From Actinomyces mediterranea (GTDB lineage Bacteria > Actinomycetota > Actinomycetes > Actinomycetales > Actinomycetaceae): DNA of 64,000 nucleotides. The notes under the pieces were generated by a model. That model did no database searches, was not told the origin of the DNA, and saw only the letters and a list, made by a program, of their open reading frames with translations. A program made the translations under genes and the position numbers. Below are positions 17,668 through 26,451 of the stretch, piece by piece. The DNA lies in NCBI RefSeq assembly GCF_900155595.1, contig NZ_FTPB01000004.1, forward strand, positions 124,001-188,000, given 5' to 3'. The first letter of the stretch is position 1. The number at the start of each line of letters is the position of its first letter.

Positions 17668-18603
17668 TCAGTGGACTTCGAAGCCGAGGGAGCGGAAGTA
17701 GTCGCGAACCTCTTCAGTGGCCTCCGGCGTTGGGGGCTTCGTGTCCTCCAGCGCGTAGTAGAGGCCGAGGGAGTGCCACTTGTCGCGACCCATCTGGTGG
17801 AAGGGAAGAACCTCGACCCTGTCGATGACATTGCGCCACGGGGTGATGATCTCTCCGATCGCCTCGATATTCTCCTTCCCGTCGGTCAGGGCCGGGACGA
17901 GGACGAAGCGGATCCATACGCGAGTGTCGCCGCGTGCGGCAAGGCGGTTGCCGAAGTCGATCGTCGGCTGAAGCTCCCCGCCCGTCACCTTCGCGTATGT
18001 TTCCGGAAGGCCGGATTTGACGTCCAAGAGGACCAGATCGATGTCGTCAAGCATCGCGTCATCGCAGTTGACGCCTAGGAATCCCGAAGTGTCGAGGCAG
18101 GTGTGGACGCCCATCTCTTTCGCGCCGCGAAAGATGCGCCGACAGAACTCGGGCTGCATCATGGCCTCACCGCCGGAGATGGTGATCCCCCCACCGGATG
18201 CGCGGAAGATGCGGCGGTATCGGCGAATGCGTCCGAGGATCTCGTCGATGTCGACGGGGGCGCCGTTGCGCATGAGGAAGGTGTCGGGGTTGTGGCAGTA
18301 CAGGCAGCGCAGACCGCACCCGTTGAGGAAGACGGTCAGGCGCGTGCCCGGTCCGTCGACGGCCGTAACGAGCTCCCAGGAGTGGACGGAGCCGAGGGTG
18401 CCCTCGTGCATACGGGCGAGGCGATCGCTCCGCTCGATGTCGGTGAGTTCGACGAGGCCCGCCGTGCCCTGGCCGATGGCGCGCGCAGCAGGCGCCTGGA
18501 AGTCCTGATCGCGCAGGCGCGAATCGTCATCGTGCGAACGTTGCCCGGTGGGAACGATGCTGGAGCCGTCTCCCAGCGGTGTGGGCGATGAGGGCAGTGT
18601 CAT
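17668..18603 (-). CDS. pflA: Pyruvate formate-lyase activating enzyme
   Basis: This radical SAM enzyme installs the glycyl radical on PFL. The 311-residue protein has the CxxxCxxC cluster as NGCGLRCLYCHNPD, the SGGEAMMQPEF motif, and the standard activase C-terminus with LPFHQMGRDKW. E. coli PflA begins only a few residues before the VDGPGTR motif. Here about 75 residues precede it, rich in Ser, Asp and Arg and of unknown role. The ATG at 18603 has AAGGA close upstream. It lies 94 bases after grcA, separated by a strong hairpin, and completes the pflB-grcA-pflA order. Confidence 0.93.
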   Translation of the reverse strand: MTLPSSPTPLGDGSSIVPTGQRSHDDDSRLRDQDFQAPAARAIGQGTAGLVELTDIERSDRLARMHEGTLGSVHSWELVTAVDGPGTRLTVFLNGCGLRCLYCHNPDTFLMRNGAPVDIDEILGRIRRYRRIFRASGGGITISGGEAMMQPEFCRRIFRGAKEMGVHTCLDTSGFLGVNCDDAMLDDIDLVLLDVKSGLPETYAKVTGGELQPTIDFGNRLAARGDTRVWIRFVLVPALTDGKENIEAIGEIITPWRNVIDRVEVLPFHQMGRDKWHSLGLYYALEDTKPPTPEATEEVRDYFRSLGFEVH

Positions 18604-18636
18604 GATTCCTTGTCTGCTGAAAGGGGTGCATAAGCG

Positions 18637-18665
18637 TGGGGCGCAGGACCTGGTCCTGCGCCCCA
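18637..18665 (-). terminator. Hairpin between grcA and pflA
   Basis: A near-perfect palindrome with 14-base arms (18637-18650 and 18652-18665) centred at 18651 lies 33 bases past the grcA stop. It may end most transcripts there, giving pflB-grcA higher expression than pflA. Confidence 0.7.
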
Positions 18666-18697
18666 TCAAGTCACTCGTCTGAGTCGATGAGCGGGAC

Positions 18698-18949
18698 TCA
18701 GGCTGAGTGGTGGAAGGTGCGGGAGAGCACGTCGAGCTGCTGCTCGCGGGTGAGCTTGACGAAGTTCACTGCGTAGCCGGAGACTCGAACCGTGAGGTTC
18801 GGGTACTTCTCGGGGTGCTCGATGGCATCCTCAAGGGTGGAGCGGTCGAGGACGTTGATGTTCGCGTGGTACAGGCCGTCGGAGGCACCGCGTTCTTCGC
18901 GGGCGGCCCTCATATCGGCGAGGCGCTCTTCGTAGGTCTTGGTGGCCAT
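18698..18949 (-). CDS. grcA: Stand-alone glycyl-radical domain of pyruvate formate-lyase (GrcA-like)
   Basis: The 83-residue protein matches the C-terminal end of full-length [23 protein letters not shown] followed by the glycyl-radical loop RVSGYAVNF and [12 protein letters not shown]. Its first 25 residues ([20 protein letters not shown]) form a charged helix absent from E. coli PFL. AGGAG lies 6 bases before the ATG. In E. coli, GrcA/YfiD is a spare part that rescues oxygen-cleaved PFL. Here the PFL encoded 76 bases upstream has no glycyl domain of its own, so this protein should be an obligate subunit. That last point is inference from sequence. Confidence 0.92.
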   Translation of the reverse strand: MATKTYEERLADMRAAREERGASDGLYHANINVLDRSTLEDAIEHPEKYPNLTVRVSGYAVNFVKLTREQQLDVLSRTFHHSA

Positions 18950-18984
18950 GTGTTTCTCCTTTGTGGGGGCCGGCTGGGCCGGTG

Positions 18985-19007
18985 GAGGGGCAGAGTTTCC
19001 GCCCCTC
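18985..19007 (-). promoter_or_regulatory. Short hairpin in the pflB-grcA gap
   Basis: GAGGGGC (18985-18991) pairs with GCCCCTC (19001-19007) around a 9-base loop, between the pflB stop and the grcA Shine-Dalgarno sequence. It could act in RNA processing or set the stoichiometry of the two PFL parts. Confidence 0.4.
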
Positions 19008-19025
19008 TGAACGGGTGGTGATTGA

Positions 19026-21149
19026 TCAGTTCTGGAGTTGCGTCTCGCAGGAGTCGTCGGGGACGAATCCTGCGTCGAGGATGCCGACGAGGTTCGAGAT
19101 CTGCTCGTCCTTCGTGCGGCCAAGTCCCGACGGGGTGATGGTGTTCGTCAGCGAGATGCCGTCGAGAGCGTCGTTGTAGTCGAGCTTGCCGACGGAGAGC
19201 ATGGAGGCGACCATGCCGTGGGTATCGATGCCGTTCTCGGGGTTGGCGCCCGGTGCGAAGGGGGTGCCCGCCCTGTGGCCCGACGGGAAGCTGCCCGTCG
19301 CCTTGCCGTACACGACGTTCGAGGTGATCGTGAGGACCGACTGCGTCGGGATCGCGTCGCGGTACATCGGGATGGCGCGGATCTTCTCCATGATCGTGTG
19401 GACGATCGTGGCGGCGATGTCGTCGGCGCGGTCGTCGTCATTGCCGTAGGTCGGGAATTCGCCCTCGGTGATGTAGTCGACGACCAGGCCGGTCTCATCG
19501 CGCACGGGCGTCACCTTCGCGTACTTGATGGCCGCCAGTGAGTCGGCGACGATCGACAGTCCCGCGATGCCGCATCCCATGGTGCGGACGATCTCTGAGT
19601 CGTGCAGCGCCATCTCAATGGACTCGTAGGCGTAGCGATCGTGGCAGTAGTGGATGATGTTGAGAGCCTCGACGTAGGTGCCGACCACCCAGTCGAGCAT
19701 GTCCTCGTACTTGGCCCAGACCTCGTCGAAGTCGAGCGGTCCGTCACCCGTGATTCCCTCGAAGCCCGCGACGATCTGCTTGCCGCTCATCTCGTCGCGG
19801 CCGCCGTTGATGGCGTAGAGGAGCGACTTGGCGGCGTTGACGCGGGCGCCGAAGAACTGCATCTGCTTGCCGACGCGCATCGGGGAGACGCAGCAGGCGA
19901 TGGCGGCGTCGTCTCCCCAGTGCTCGCGGATCTGGCCGTCGGACTCGTACTGGATCGACGAGGTCTCGATCGAGATGGCGGCGCAGAACTCCTTGTAGCC
20001 CTTGGGCAGGTCCTCGTCCCAGAAGATCGTGATGTTCGGCTCCGGTGCGGGGCCCAGGTTGCGCAGGGTCTGAAGGAGTCGGAAGGAGGTTCTCGTGACG
20101 AGGGTGCGCCCGTCATCGCCGAAGCCGGCGTCCGACCAGGTGGCCCAGTAGGGGTCGCCCGAGAAGATCTGGTCGTAGTCGATGGTGCGTAAAAAGCGCG
20201 TGATGCGGAGCTTGATGACGAGTGCATCGATGATCTCCTGCGCGTCGGACTCGGTGATGAGACCCTTTTTCAGGTCGCGTTCGAAGTAGCAGTCGAAGAA
20301 TCCCGACAGGCGCCCGATCGACATGGCCGCGCCGTCCTGGGACTTCACGGATGCGAGGTAGCCGAAGTAGGTCCACTGGACCGCCTCCTTGGCGGTGCGG
20401 GCGGGCCCGGAGATGTCGAATCCGTAGTCGGCCGCCATGGTTTTGAGTTTCGTGAGGGCCTTGATCTGTTCGGAGTGTTCTTCGCGGTAGCGGGCCCAGT
20501 GCTCGGAGAAGGGCTCATCCGCGTAGCGGTCCTTGGCTGCCTGTTTTTCAGCGATGAGAGCGTCGATGCCGTAGAGGGCGACGCGACGGTAATCGCCGAT
20601 GATGCGGCCGCGACCGTATGCATCGGGAAGACCGGTGATGATGTGAGAGGAGCGGGCCGCGCGGATGCGGGGGGTGTAGATGTCGAAGACCGCGTCATTG
20701 TGGGTCTTGCGGTACTTCGTGAAGATCTTCTTGACCTCGGGGTCAACCTCTTTGCCGGCCTCCTTGAGGGCGGTCTCGACCATGCGCCATCCGCCGTTGG
20801 GCATCATGGCGCGCTTGAGCGGCGAATCCGTCTGCAGGCCGACGATCACATCATCGTCTTCGGAGATGAAGCCGGGCTTGAAGGCATCGATGTCGGCGGG
20901 GGTGTGGGTGTCGACGTCGAGGATGCGGACCCTGCGCTCCTCGGCCAGATACTTCTGCTCGAGGGTGTCCCAGACACGCAGGGTCTTGTCGGTCGGACCC
21001 GCGAGGAAGGAGGCGTCGCCCTCGTAAGGGGTGTAGTTGCGCTGAATGAAGTCGCGGACGTCGATGTCCTCGGTCCATGGGCCGAGGACGAAGCCTTCCC
21101 ATGCGTCGCGGGTGGGGACGGTAGGAGCGGTCTGCTCTGTCGTCATCAT
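19026..21149 (-). CDS. pflB: Pyruvate formate-lyase core subunit lacking the glycyl-radical domain
   Basis: PFL converts pyruvate and CoA to acetyl-CoA and formate. The roughly 707-residue product carries the PFL domain throughout, including the catalytic cysteine pair IACCVSPM and [10 protein letters not shown]. It ends shortly after the NLVGILDA segment that in E. coli precedes the glycyl-radical tail. The RVSGYAV loop is absent and is encoded by the next gene. Full PFL is about 760-790 residues, and 707+83 fits a clean gene split with its own intergenic gap and ribosome-binding site. The start is ambiguous: tandem ATGs at 21149/21146, or a GTG at 21167 with GGAG upstream. Confidence 0.94.
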   Translation of the reverse strand: MMTTEQTAPTVPTRDAWEGFVLGPWTEDIDVRDFIQRNYTPYEGDASFLAGPTDKTLRVWDTLEQKYLAEERRVRILDVDTHTPADIDAFKPGFISEDDDVIVGLQTDSPLKRAMMPNGGWRMVETALKEAGKEVDPEVKKIFTKYRKTHNDAVFDIYTPRIRAARSSHIITGLPDAYGRGRIIGDYRRVALYGIDALIAEKQAAKDRYADEPFSEHWARYREEHSEQIKALTKLKTMAADYGFDISGPARTAKEAVQWTYFGYLASVKSQDGAAMSIGRLSGFFDCYFERDLKKGLITESDAQEIIDALVIKLRITRFLRTIDYDQIFSGDPYWATWSDAGFGDDGRTLVTRTSFRLLQTLRNLGPAPEPNITIFWDEDLPKGYKEFCAAISIETSSIQYESDGQIREHWGDDAAIACCVSPMRVGKQMQFFGARVNAAKSLLYAINGGRDEMSGKQIVAGFEGITGDGPLDFDEVWAKYEDMLDWVVGTYVEALNIIHYCHDRYAYESIEMALHDSEIVRTMGCGIAGLSIVADSLAAIKYAKVTPVRDETGLVVDYITEGEFPTYGNDDDRADDIAATIVHTIMEKIRAIPMYRDAIPTQSVLTITSNVVYGKATGSFPSGHRAGTPFAPGANPENGIDTHGMVASMLSVGKLDYNDALDGISLTNTITPSGLGRTKDEQISNLVGILDAGFVPDDSCETQLQN

Positions 21150-21280
21150 TCCTCTTCTCGATTGCACCGCACTCCACTGTTGGGAATGCGTCTATGGATT
21201 CTTCTCCAACTCATGCCTGGTGGGCACCTGTATTCATTGTTGCTCTATCGGGGAGGGTTTTCCACACGGTGCCGACGAGC

Positions 21281-21359
21281 GTCCTATTACTGTTCTCACA
21301 CATCCCCTTTCTGCTCGCCGTCGATCAATAAGTACTGGACCTAAAGTCCTATTTCTGTT
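21281..21359 (-). promoter_or_regulatory. Tandem DosR-like boxes in the pflB leader region
   Basis: The 464-base gap between pflB and hom has no supportable gene. On the minus strand, AACAG(A/T)AATAGGAC occurs twice, at 21346-21359 and 21281-21294 (13 of 14 bases identical). Each is continued by GGAC-TTTAG-GTCC (21337-21349) or GGAC-GCTC-GTCG. The first shares ATAGGACTTTAG with the box before the flavoprotein gene. These look like binding sites for a DosR/NarL-type regulator of anaerobic genes. Confidence 0.5.
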
Positions 21360-21613
21360 GAAATTGTTGGGCGCGATCGCTAGGACCAATGGCGTGCGTC
21401 ACGTGCGGAGCCGAGGGTGAAGAGGGTATGGGCGGCGACTGTCGCTAAACCTTCACCGACCACCTGGACGAGGGCGCCACAGATGATGAGCGAGCCGAAT
21501 ATTAACGGGTGCGGGTGGACCGCGGTGCCGAATGCCGGTGTCGGCGCCTATGCTCTATCGCACACGACGCCGGTGGGCGTCGCCCAGCCGTTCGACATGA
21601 AGGAGTAGTAGCC

Positions 21614-22921
21614 GTGGTCGAGTCACTGCCCACGCTGAAAGTTGGAGTCCTCGGGGCAGGAACCGTCGGTTCACAGGTCATTCGAATCCTCGGTGAGAAG
21701 GCCGATGATTTCGCCGCGCGTTCCGGAGCGCGCCTCGAGGTCGGCTCCGTCCTCGTGCGCGACGTCGATGCGCCCCGCGATGCGCCCATTGCACGCGAAC
21801 TCCTCACGACGGACCCCGCAGCCGCCATCGACGGCTCCGACCTCGTCGTCGAACTCATCGGGGGGGTCGAACCGGCGCGCACCCTCGTTCTTCGCGCACT
21901 CACCCGCGGAATCAGCGTCGTCACCGGGAATAAGGCCCTCCTGGCAGCACACGGTCCCGAGCTCTACGCGGCGGCCGCCGAATCGGGTGCCGACCTCTAC
22001 TACGAGGCTGCGGTCGCCGGCGCGGTCCCCGTCGTCTATGGCTTGCGCGAATCCCTCGCAGGGGACCGCATCACGAAGGTGATGGGCATCGTCAACGGCA
22101 CGACGAACTTCATACTCGACTCCATGGCGACACGCGGGCTGAGTTACGAGGACGCCCTCGCCGAAGCGCAGGCGCGCGGATTCGCAGAAGCCGACCCCAG
22201 CGCCGATGTCAACGGCCTCGACGCGGCGGCCAAGTGCTCCATCCTCGCGTCCCTCGCATTCCACACCCGTGTCGGGATTGACGACGTCGAAGTCGAGGGC
22301 ATCACCTCGATCACCTCCGAGGACATGGCTGAGGCGGCATTCTTCGGCTACGCCATTAAACTCCTCGCGATCGCCGAGCGCCGCGTCGGCGAGGACGGAA
22401 TCGAAGGCGTCGCCATGCGAGTCCACCCCGCCCTCGTCCCCCTCGACAACCCCCTGGCCAGCGTCGACGGCGCCTCCAACGCGATCGTCGTCGAAGGCGA
22501 GGCCGCGGGGCGCCTCATGTTCTACGGACAGGGCGCTGGCGGCGCCCCCACAGCCTCGGCGGTCCTGTCGGATCTCGTCGCCGCCGCCCACCACCGGGCG
22601 TGGGGCGGGCACGCCCCACGCGAATCCGTCTACGCCCACCTGTCGATCCTCGACCCGGGAACGACGCTCACCCGCTACCAGATCCGCCTCCAGGTCGAGG
22701 ACCGTCTCGGCGTGCTCTCCGACGTGTCGGGGATCTTCGCCCGTCACGGCGTCTCCATCCAATCCGTCCACCAGCGTGACGACAAGGAGCCCGGCGCCTG
22801 CGTCATCGTCGTCACGACGCACCTAGCGCGCGAGGCCGATCTGCGCGCTGTCGCCCGCGCCCTCGCCGTCTCCGACGCGGTGCGCGAAGTGACCTCCTCG
22901 ATCCGAGTCGAAGGAGAGTGA
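21614..22921 (+). CDS. hom: Homoserine dehydrogenase
   Basis: The enzyme reduces aspartate semialdehyde to homoserine in the Thr/Met pathway. The 435-residue protein has the NAD(P)-binding VGVLGAGTVGSQV near residue 10, SVVTGNKALLA, YEAAVAGAVPVV and GIVNGTTNFIL of the catalytic domain, and a C-terminal ACT domain (YQIRLQVEDRLGVLSDVSGIF) for threonine feedback. The frame is open from 21509, but AAGGAG at 21600-21605 points to the GTG at 21614. thrB follows with overlap; no thrC lies in this window. Confidence 0.95.
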   Translation: MVESLPTLKVGVLGAGTVGSQVIRILGEKADDFAARSGARLEVGSVLVRDVDAPRDAPIARELLTTDPAAAIDGSDLVVELIGGVEPARTLVLRALTRGISVVTGNKALLAAHGPELYAAAAESGADLYYEAAVAGAVPVVYGLRESLAGDRITKVMGIVNGTTNFILDSMATRGLSYEDALAEAQARGFAEADPSADVNGLDAAAKCSILASLAFHTRVGIDDVEVEGITSITSEDMAEAAFFGYAIKLLAIAERRVGEDGIEGVAMRVHPALVPLDNPLASVDGASNAIVVEGEAAGRLMFYGQGAGGAPTASAVLSDLVAAAHHRAWGGHAPRESVYAHLSILDPGTTLTRYQIRLQVEDRLGVLSDVSGIFARHGVSIQSVHQRDDKEPGACVIVVTTHLAREADLRAVARALAVSDAVREVTSSIRVEGE

Positions 22922-22923
22922 GC

Positions 22924-23874
22924 GTGCGACTGCGCGATGACTTCGTCGCCGTCCGGGTCCCCGCGACGAGCGCGAACCTCGGCCCCGGCTTCGATTCCAT
23001 GGGGCTCGCCCTCGACCTGTGGGACGAGGTGAGCGTCCATGCGACTGCAGGACCCTCCTCGGTCGTCATCGAGGGAGAAGGTGCGGACACTGTCGCGCCA
23101 GGGGAGTCCAACCTCATCATCCAGGCGCTCCGCCTCGCACTCGACCGGGTCGGCGCGCCCCAGGTGGGCGTGCGCATGCACTGCACGAATCGCATCCCCC
23201 ATTCGCGGGGTATGGGCTCCTCGGCATCGGCGATCGTCGCCGGAATCGCCCTCGCCCGCGCTCTCATCGGCGACGAGGACGTCCTCGGCCCTGACGACAT
23301 CCTCGCTCTGGGAACCGAGATGGAGGGCCACCCCGACAATGTCGCCCCCGCCGTCCTCGGCGGCGCAACCGTCGCCTGGTGTGAGGGGGAGCGCGCCGAT
23401 GCGGTTAAACTGACGCCGCCCGAGGGGATCGCCCCCGTCATCTTCATCCCGGACTTCGAACTGCAGACCTCCACCGCGCGGTCGGCCCTGCCCGACCTCG
23501 TGCCCCACATCGACGCGCGCTACAACCTCGCGCGGTCGGCCCTTCTGTCGGCGCTGCTCTCAGGTGCGAGCGAATCCGTCGGCGGACGCTCCTTCCATGA
23601 ACTGCTGATGGACGCGACGGGGGACCGGCTGCACCAGGAGCAGCGGAGAAGCGCGATGGAGCCCTCACTCGCCCTCGTCGACTGGTTGCGGGCGGGCGGA
23701 ATGGCCGCCGCCGTGTCGGGCGCGGGCCCCGCCGTCATCTCCTTCGAAGCCGTCCCCGCGCAGGTCAGGCACGATGCGCAGGGCGCGGGCTGGACGGTGA
23801 TGATGCTCGACGTCGCAGACCGCGGAGTGACGATCACCAGGGGGCGCCTCGCTAGTGCCGGGAGCCGCTCGTAA
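22924..23874 (+). CDS. thrB: Homoserine kinase
   Basis: This GHMP-family kinase phosphorylates homoserine. The roughly 316-residue protein has the VPATSANLGPGFDSMG start motif, the ATP-binding loop IPHSRGMGSSASAIVAG near residue 97, and the C-terminal AAVSGAGPAVI motif. GTG codons occur at 22918, overlapping the hom stop, and at 22924. AAGGAG at 22911-22916 is spaced 7 bases from the latter, which I prefer. Confidence 0.94.
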   Translation: MRLRDDFVAVRVPATSANLGPGFDSMGLALDLWDEVSVHATAGPSSVVIEGEGADTVAPGESNLIIQALRLALDRVGAPQVGVRMHCTNRIPHSRGMGSSASAIVAGIALARALIGDEDVLGPDDILALGTEMEGHPDNVAPAVLGGATVAWCEGERADAVKLTPPEGIAPVIFIPDFELQTSTARSALPDLVPHIDARYNLARSALLSALLSGASESVGGRSFHELLMDATGDRLHQEQRRSAMEPSLALVDWLRAGGMAAAVSGAGPAVISFEAVPAQVRHDAQGAGWTVMMLDVADRGVTITRGRLASAGSRS

Positions 23875-24120
23875 CGAGGGTCGGCACTGCAGGCATCGTC
23901 GAGCGGCGCGAGTGTGATGTTTTACTCGCAATCACCGTATTCGTGCGAGATGATGCGCATCTGCTCGGGCGATTGCTATGCTTGCCCCAATGGTCCCCGT
24001 GACCGTGCCATTCAGGCATCGTTGCGCGCCGCTTCATCAACCGGGCGCGTATCCCCTCTCAAATTTTTTGGGGAATTGTCATATGCCCGTGCAGGGCAAC
24101 TTTTCCAGTGAGGAACATTC

Positions 24121-25896
24121 GTGAGCAACGAACAAGCCGCCCCAGCATCCGCGACGGAGCTCAAGGGCATGAAGCTCGCCGAACTCCAGGCGCTCGCTTC
24201 CACTCGTGGCCTCAAAGGCACGTCGAAGATGCGCAAGTCCCAACTCATCGACGTCCTGTCCCAGTCGTCAGCAGACTCCGGGCCCGCAGCCGATGCACCC
24301 GCCGCCGTTGAAGCGCCCCGTACCACGCGCCGCCGCGCGGTGAGCGCCGAGGCCGCCGAACCCGCGCCGATGGTTATCGAATTACCCCAGCCCGTCGAGC
24401 GCGCAGACAAGGCCGCAGAACAGGCCCCCGAACCCGGCGCGGATGCGCCCGCTCAGGCGCCCCGCAAGTCGCGTCGCCGTCGCGCGGTGAGCGCCGAGGC
24501 CGCCGAACCCGCGCCGATGGTTATCGAATTACCCCAGCCCGTCGAGCGCGCAGACAAGGGCGCCGAGCCCCAGGCCGACGCCTCCGCGAAGACTCTCGAT
24601 GCGATCGAACTACCCGATGGGGATGACGCTGAGGAGCGTTTGAAGGGGCGCCGCGATCGCAATGGGCGCCGTCGCGACCGCAATAATCGGCAAGACCGCT
24701 TCGATCGGAACAATCGTCGCGACCGCAACCGTGCTGAGCGCGACGATCAGGTCCGCGAAGACGACCAGTTCGCCCCGATTGCGGGCATTCTCGATATCCA
24801 GGACAACCACGCATTCGTGCGCACCTCCGGATACCTCCCAGGCCCCAATGACGTGTACGTGACCCTCGGCAATGTCCGCCGCTGGGGCCTGCGTGGCGGC
24901 GACGCCGTTGCGGGCGCCGTGCGCCAGCCCCGCGAGGGCGAGCGCCAGCGCCAGAAGTACAACGCCCTCGTTCGCGTCGACTCCATCAACGGGATGAGCA
25001 TCGAAGAGGCGCAGGCGCGCCGCGAATTCGGCAAGCTCACGCCGCTGTACCCGACCGAGCAGCTGCGCATGGAGACCTCCGCGAAGGCCTACACGCCGCG
25101 CGTCATCGACCTCGTCGCCCCCGTCGGAAAGGGCCAGCGCGGCCTCATCGTCTCCCCGCCCAAGGCGGGCAAGACCATGGTGATCCAACAGATCGCCAAG
25201 GCCATCGAACTCAACAACCCCGAGGTCCACCTCATGGTCGTCCTCGTTGATGAGCGCCCAGAAGAAGTCACCGACATGCGCTCCATCGTCAAGGGAGAGG
25301 TCATTGCCTCCACCTTCGACCGCCCCGCCTCAGACCACACGATCGTCGCCGAACTCGCCATCGAGCGCGCCAAGCGGCTTGTCGAACTCGGCCAAGACGT
25401 TGTCGTGCTCCTCGACTCCCTTACTCGCCTGTCGCGCGCCTACAACCTCGCGGCACCCGCGTCGGGCCGGATCCTCTCCGGCGGCGTTGATGCCTCGGCT
25501 CTGTACCCTCCGAAGAAGTTCTTCGGCGCTGCCCGCAACCTCAAAGAGGGCGGCTCCCTCACGATTATTGCCTCCGCGCTGGTCGAGACCGGATCGAAGA
25601 TGGACGAAGTGATCTTCGAGGAGTTCAAGGGCACCGGCAATATGGAACTGCGCCTGTCCCGCCAGCTCGCCGATCGTCGAATCTTCCCCGCCATCGATGT
25701 CAATGCATCGGGCACCCGCCGTGAGGAGATGCTCTTCAACCCCGAAGAACTGCGGATCATGTGGAAGCTCCGTCGCGTCCTGGGGACCCTTGAGCAGCAG
25801 TCGGCGCTCGAACTCATCCTTGAGAAGCTCAAGGAAACCCAGTCGAACGCCGAATTCCTCATGCTCGTTCAGAAGACCACTCCGAGCGTCGACTGA
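24121..25896 (+). CDS. rho: Transcription termination factor Rho with an extended N-terminal insertion
   Basis: Rho is a hexameric RNA-dependent helicase that terminates transcription. The 591-residue protein has a Rho-N SAP-like domain ([14 protein letters not shown]), then about 170 residues of charged insertion ending in an Arg/Asp/Asn-rich tract. The cold-shock RNA-binding domain ([18 protein letters not shown]), Walker [10 protein letters not shown], Walker [15 protein letters not shown], and the Q/R-loop regions follow. Long insertions are known in actinobacterial Rho. Here the insertion contains two perfect 79-bp copies. It starts with GTG behind GAGGAA. The 246-base upstream gap shows no gene. 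Confidence 0.96.
   Translation: MSNEQAAPASATELKGMKLAELQALASTRGLKGTSKMRKSQLIDVLSQSSADSGPAADAPAAVEAPRTTRRRAVSAEAAEPAPMVIELPQPVERADKAAEQAPEPGADAPAQAPRKSRRRRAVSAEAAEPAPMVIELPQPVERADKGAEPQADASAKTLDAIELPDGDDAEERLKGRRDRNGRRRDRNNRQDRFDRNNRRDRNRAERDDQVREDDQFAPIAGILDIQDNHAFVRTSGYLPGPNDVYVTLGNVRRWGLRGGDAVAGAVRQPREGERQRQKYNALVRVDSINGMSIEEAQARREFGKLTPLYPTEQLRMETSAKAYTPRVIDLVAPVGKGQRGLIVSPPKAGKTMVIQQIAKAIELNNPEVHLMVVLVDERPEEVTDMRSIVKGEVIASTFDRPASDHTIVAELAIERAKRLVELGQDVVVLLDSLTRLSRAYNLAAPASGRILSGGVDASALYPPKKFFGAARNLKEGGSLTIIASALVETGSKMDEVIFEEFKGTGNMELRLSRQLADRRIFPAIDVNASGTRREEMLFNPEELRIMWKLRRVLGTLEQQSALELILEKLKETQSNAEFLMLVQKTTPSVD
24334..24412 (+). repeat. 79-bp direct repeat, copy 1, inside rho
   Basis: Identical to 24481-24559 and offset by 147 bases (49 codons), so the reading frame is kept. 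It encodes [20 protein letters not shown] and the following VERADK of the Rho insertion domain. Confidence 0.95.
24481..24559 (+). repeat. 79-bp direct repeat, copy 2, inside rho
   Basis: Perfect copy of 24334-24412. The flanking codons differ, so the duplication unit may have been larger with later drift. Recombination between copies would delete 49 codons in frame. Confidence 0.95.
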
Positions 25897-26119
25897 CCGT
25901 CGCCGGGCGCCGGGGTGCCTGAAAGGTCGCGCGTCTCACGCTCGAAGAGGGCCGTGCGCGTGGACCGCGGGCGCCAAGAACTGGCACAATGGCCGAATCG
26001 GCCATCGGTTCACCGGTTCGCCGCCGTCGACTTCGGTCGGACGGGAGGGGAGCGATCCGCCAGATGCGGAAAGACCCGCGAATCCGGACCCGGGGCACCA
26101 ACGAATCCAGGAGAACATC

Positions 26120-26341
26120 ATGAAGAAGGACATCCACCCCACCTACGTGGATACCCTCGTCACCTGCACCTGCGGGAACAGCTTCCACACCCGTTCCACC
26201 ATCGCCTCCGGCGAGATGCGCGTGGACGTGTGCTCGGCCTGCCACCCGTTCTACACGGGCAAGCAGAAGATTCTCGACACCGGCGGTCGCGTCGCCCGTT
26301 TCGAGGCCCGCTACGGCAAGCGAGTCCGCCCCTCCAAGTGA
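26120..26341 (+). CDS. rpmE: 50S ribosomal protein L31, zinc-binding type
   Basis: The 73-residue protein starts [12 protein letters not shown] and carries a four-cysteine zinc ribbon: CTCG near residues 16-18 and CSAC near residues 37-40, with [10 protein letters not shown] at the end. The ATG has AGGAGA upstream. A leader hairpin ATGGCCG-AAT-CGGCCAT occurs at 25989-26005 in the 223-base rho-rpmE gap; I assign it no function. Zinc-type L31 proteins are swapped for a zinc-free paralogue under zinc starvation; none is in this window. Confidence 0.95.
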   Translation: MKKDIHPTYVDTLVTCTCGNSFHTRSTIASGEMRVDVCSACHPFYTGKQKILDTGGRVARFEARYGKRVRPSK

Positions 26342-26368
26342 GGCGGCGCCTCGCGCAGTAGTTCTCGT

Positions 26369-26397
26369 GGCGCCGGTGATCTCGTATCACCGGCGCC
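26369..26397 (+). terminator. Hairpin terminator after rpmE
   Basis: GGCGCCGGTGAT (26369-26380) and ATCACCGGCGCC (26386-26397) form a perfect 12-bp stem with a CTCGT loop, 28 bases after the stop. No U-tract follows. Confidence 0.75.
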
Positions 26398-26451
26398 GCC
26401 GTGCATTCTAACGGCGGCTCCGTCCAGTCGACAGATGAAAAGAGACCCCTG

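Noticed and set aside
18950-19123. Upstream in-frame extension of the grcA frame into pflB, which could suggest a frameshifted single PFL
   Set aside because: The extension reads as low-complexity Arg/Ser/Thr sequence, while the pflB frame there is well conserved. grcA has its own AGGAG and a 76-base gap with a hairpin, so a true gene split is more likely.
21417-21608. A 63-codon plus-strand frame ending at the hom ribosome-binding site
   Set aside because: No ribosome-binding site and no recognisable protein; it lies in the pflB-hom promoter region.
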